From positions 1 through 14,766 of the forward strand of contig CALEJX010000247.1 of the NCBI GenBank assembly GCA_937898375.1: a stretch of DNA of 14,766 nt, in the 5' to 3' direction. A program made the position numbers and the translations under genes. The stretch comes from an uncultured Ruminococcus sp. (GTDB taxonomy: Bacteria > Bacillota > Clostridia > Oscillospirales > Ruminococcaceae). Numbering within the stretch: position 1 is the stretch's first letter; every line of letters begins with the position of its first letter. This document shows positions 13,575 through 14,766 of the stretch, piece by piece. The notes under the pieces were generated by a model, which was given only the letters and a program-made list of their open reading frames with translations, was not told the origin of the DNA and did no database searches.

Positions 13575-14417
13575 ATGAGAGAGATAAACGTTTCAGAAGT
13601 AGAAGAACTTGTAAGAGATCTGTGCATAAAAGCTAATCTGTATCTTCCAGAGGATATGGAAAGCTGTATAGAGTGCAACGCCCAGAAAGAGCAGTCTCCT
13701 GTGGGAAAGAACGTCTTTGCTGATATCCTCGACAATATGAGAGTAGCACGAGAAGAAACTATCCCTATCTGTCAGGACACAGGCATGGCAGTTATCTTTA
13801 TGACCATAGGACAGGACGTGCATTTTGTAGGCGGTTCGCTTAATGAAGCCATAAACAAGGGCGTAGCAAGAGGCTATACAGAGGGCAGACTGCGCTGTTC
13901 CATAGTATCCGACCCATTGGAAAGAGTAAACACAGGGGATAATACACCGCCTGTTGTGCATCTTAAAATAGCAGAGGGCGAAAAGGTAGAAATAATGGTG
14001 GCACCAAAGGGCTTTGGCAGTGAAAATATGTCACAGCTTAAAATGATGACCCCGTCAGTGACCGAGGACGAGATAGTAGATTGGGTAGTGTCAGTTTGCG
14101 CAAAAGCAGGATCTAACCCATGTCCGCCAATAGTCATAGGCGTAGGCATAGGCGGAGATTTTGAGAAGTGCACATACCTTGCGAAGAAAGCACTTTGCAG
14201 AAGCGTGTCGGAAAGAAATCCGAAGAAACGCTATGCAGAGCTTGAAGCGAAAATGCTGGAGAAGATAAATATGCTTGGTATTGGACCACAAGGCTTTGGC
14301 GGAACGCAGACTTGCCTTGCAGTGAATATAGAAGAAGCACCAACGCATATCGCAGGTCTGCCGGTGTCTGTGAATGTAGGCTGTCATGTGACAAGGCACG
14401 CAAGTGGAGTGATATAA
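13575..14417 (+). CDS. Class I fumarate hydratase, alpha subunit (N-terminal type)
   Basis: The [4Fe-4S]-containing half of a two-subunit, oxygen-sensitive fumarase, which interconverts fumarate and malate. The 280 residues show the family cluster cysteines: Cys66 in PICQDTGM, Cys183 in NPCPPIVIGVGIGG and Cys270 in VNVGCHVTRHASG. VAPKGFGSENMSQLKMM and GIGPQGFGGTQT are also typical. L(+)-tartrate dehydratase alpha subunits are related, so the substrate cannot be fixed from sequence alone. The beta subunit gene, usually directly downstream, is not seen: bases 14418-14766 hold only repeats. The start lies two bases after the CheW-like stop with AAGGA inside that gene, so it is probably the last gene of the che transcript. 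Confidence 0.93.
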   Translation: MREINVSEVEELVRDLCIKANLYLPEDMESCIECNAQKEQSPVGKNVFADILDNMRVAREETIPICQDTGMAVIFMTIGQDVHFVGGSLNEAINKGVARGYTEGRLRCSIVSDPLERVNTGDNTPPVVHLKIAEGEKVEIMVAPKGFGSENMSQLKMMTPSVTEDEIVDWVVSVCAKAGSNPCPPIVIGVGIGGDFEKCTYLAKKALCRSVSERNPKKRYAELEAKMLEKINMLGIGPQGFGGTQTCLAVNIEEAPTHIAGLPVSVNVGCHVTRHASGVI

Positions 14418-14425
14418 AAGCATAA

Positions 14426-14452
14426 TGTAGGGGCTGGCGTCCTCGACAGCCC
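14426..14452 (+). repeat. Palindromic intergenic repeat, type B (second copy)
   Basis: All 27 bases are identical to 8106-8132, in the same orientation, starting nine bases after the fumarase stop. The next base differs (A rather than G), so the final CCCG is reduced to CCC. A TTGCCT word follows in both copies. Confidence 0.88.
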
Positions 14453-14474
14453 ATTTTTGCCTATTCATACTTGT

Positions 14475-14517
14475 GATATCCGCACAAATGACGGTAGGGG
14501 CGAACACTGTTCGCCCG
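14475..14517 (+). repeat. Type A palindromic repeat with GATATCCGCAC flank
   Basis: GATATCCGCACAAATGACGG leads straight into the type A element at 14493-14517 (GGTAGGGGCGAAC, then ACTGTTCGCCCG). The flank CACAAATGNCGG is shared with the 66-base repeats at 8256 and 14672, so this is a third, partial copy of that larger unit. Confidence 0.8.
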
Positions 14518-14580
14518 TTCGGAGCAACGTGGTTTTGATTTATCACAATTGAAAAGAAGCAGGCAATGTTGTGCCGACCA

Positions 14581-14649
14581 TTGTGCGGATATCGCAAGGT
14601 TTGGACAGACTCCCCTACATGGTTTGTGAAAACATAAACCATGTGGGGA
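14581..14649 (-). repeat. Inverted repeat unit with GATATCCGCAC and a long hairpin
   Basis: Bases 14581-14593 are the reverse complement of 14475-14487 (GATATCCGCACAA). They are followed by a hairpin in which TCCCC-T-ACATGGTTT (14611-14625) pairs with AAACCATGTGGGGA (14636-14649), with one bulged T. On the minus strand the unit reads ACAAACCATGTAGGGG, then GATATCCGCAC, the order seen at 8098-8169. Confidence 0.7.
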
Positions 14650-14671
14650 ATAACGCAAGTTTGATGAACGA

Positions 14672-14737
14672 GAAACGGGCGAACAGTGTTCGCCCCTACC
14701 GCCATTTGTGGGGTTATTGGGGCTTGCGTGATAATTT
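14672..14737 (-). repeat. 66-base repeat containing a type A palindrome (inverted copy)
   Basis: The minus strand matches 8256-8321 at 59 of 66 positions with no gap. The type A core lies at 14676-14700. It closes the repeat-only stretch 14418-14766, in which I see no gene, tRNA or clear terminator. Confidence 0.85.
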
Positions 14738-14766
14738 GCAAGTTGTGACGCTTCGCAAGGTTGTGT

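Noticed and set aside
393..14700. CRISPR array
   Set aside because: The palindromic repeats are scattered over 14 kb in both orientations, without regular spacing or unique spacers, and no cas genes are seen.
14091..14741. Long minus-strand open frame at the right end
   Set aside because: It covers repeats and the antisense strand of the fumarase gene; the translation is low in recognisable protein features.

Overview
The window looks like chromosomal DNA of a low-to-mid GC Clostridia bacterium. The Oscillospiraceae (Ruminococcus-like) are my best guess, from protein style, purine-rich Shine-Dalgarno sites, sigma-A type promoters and the zapA/U32 peptidase gene order. I cannot name a species. 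Coding density is high, and nearly every long intergenic gap is filled with short palindromic repeats.

Layout. (1) 2-307, plus strand: the 3' end of an orotate phosphoribosyltransferase-like gene, followed by a terminator. (2) 568-2777, minus strand: the PLP synthase pair pdxS-pdxT, with a small ECF-transporter S component downstream. (3) 3193-3627, minus strand: an Rrf2/IscR-like regulator with three conserved cysteines, a consensus promoter and its own terminator. (4) 3833-8020, plus strand: a tightly packed operon of zapA, a U32-family protein, dUTPase and a metal-dependent amidohydrolase, closed by a strong terminator at about 8030-8062. (5) 8021-8580: a 560-base repeat-rich spacer ending in a five-copy heptanucleotide array and a good promoter. 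(6) 8661-14417, plus strand: cheA, cheW, cheR, cheB, a divergent cheW-like gene and a class I fumarase alpha subunit. (7) 14418-14766: a second repeat-rich spacer with no gene.

How the genes work together. PdxS and PdxT form the DXP-independent pyridoxal-phosphate synthase. The che genes encode a signalling core (kinase, couplers, methyltransferase, methylesterase), but the window has no CheY, chemoreceptor, CheC/CheD or flagellar gene, so input and output must be encoded elsewhere. Two che proteins deviate from the canonical form. The CheB receiver domain lacks the acidic pair that binds Mg2+, although its methylesterase triad is intact. The second CheW lacks the usual NLRG motif.

The most unusual feature is the repeat content. 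At least ten intergenic elements share a TGTAGGGG-type left end and, mostly, a CCCG-type right end around different palindromic cores. The same sub-repeats occur on both sides of the che-fumarase block, including a 66-base gapless copy in inverted orientation and an identical 27-base copy in direct orientation.
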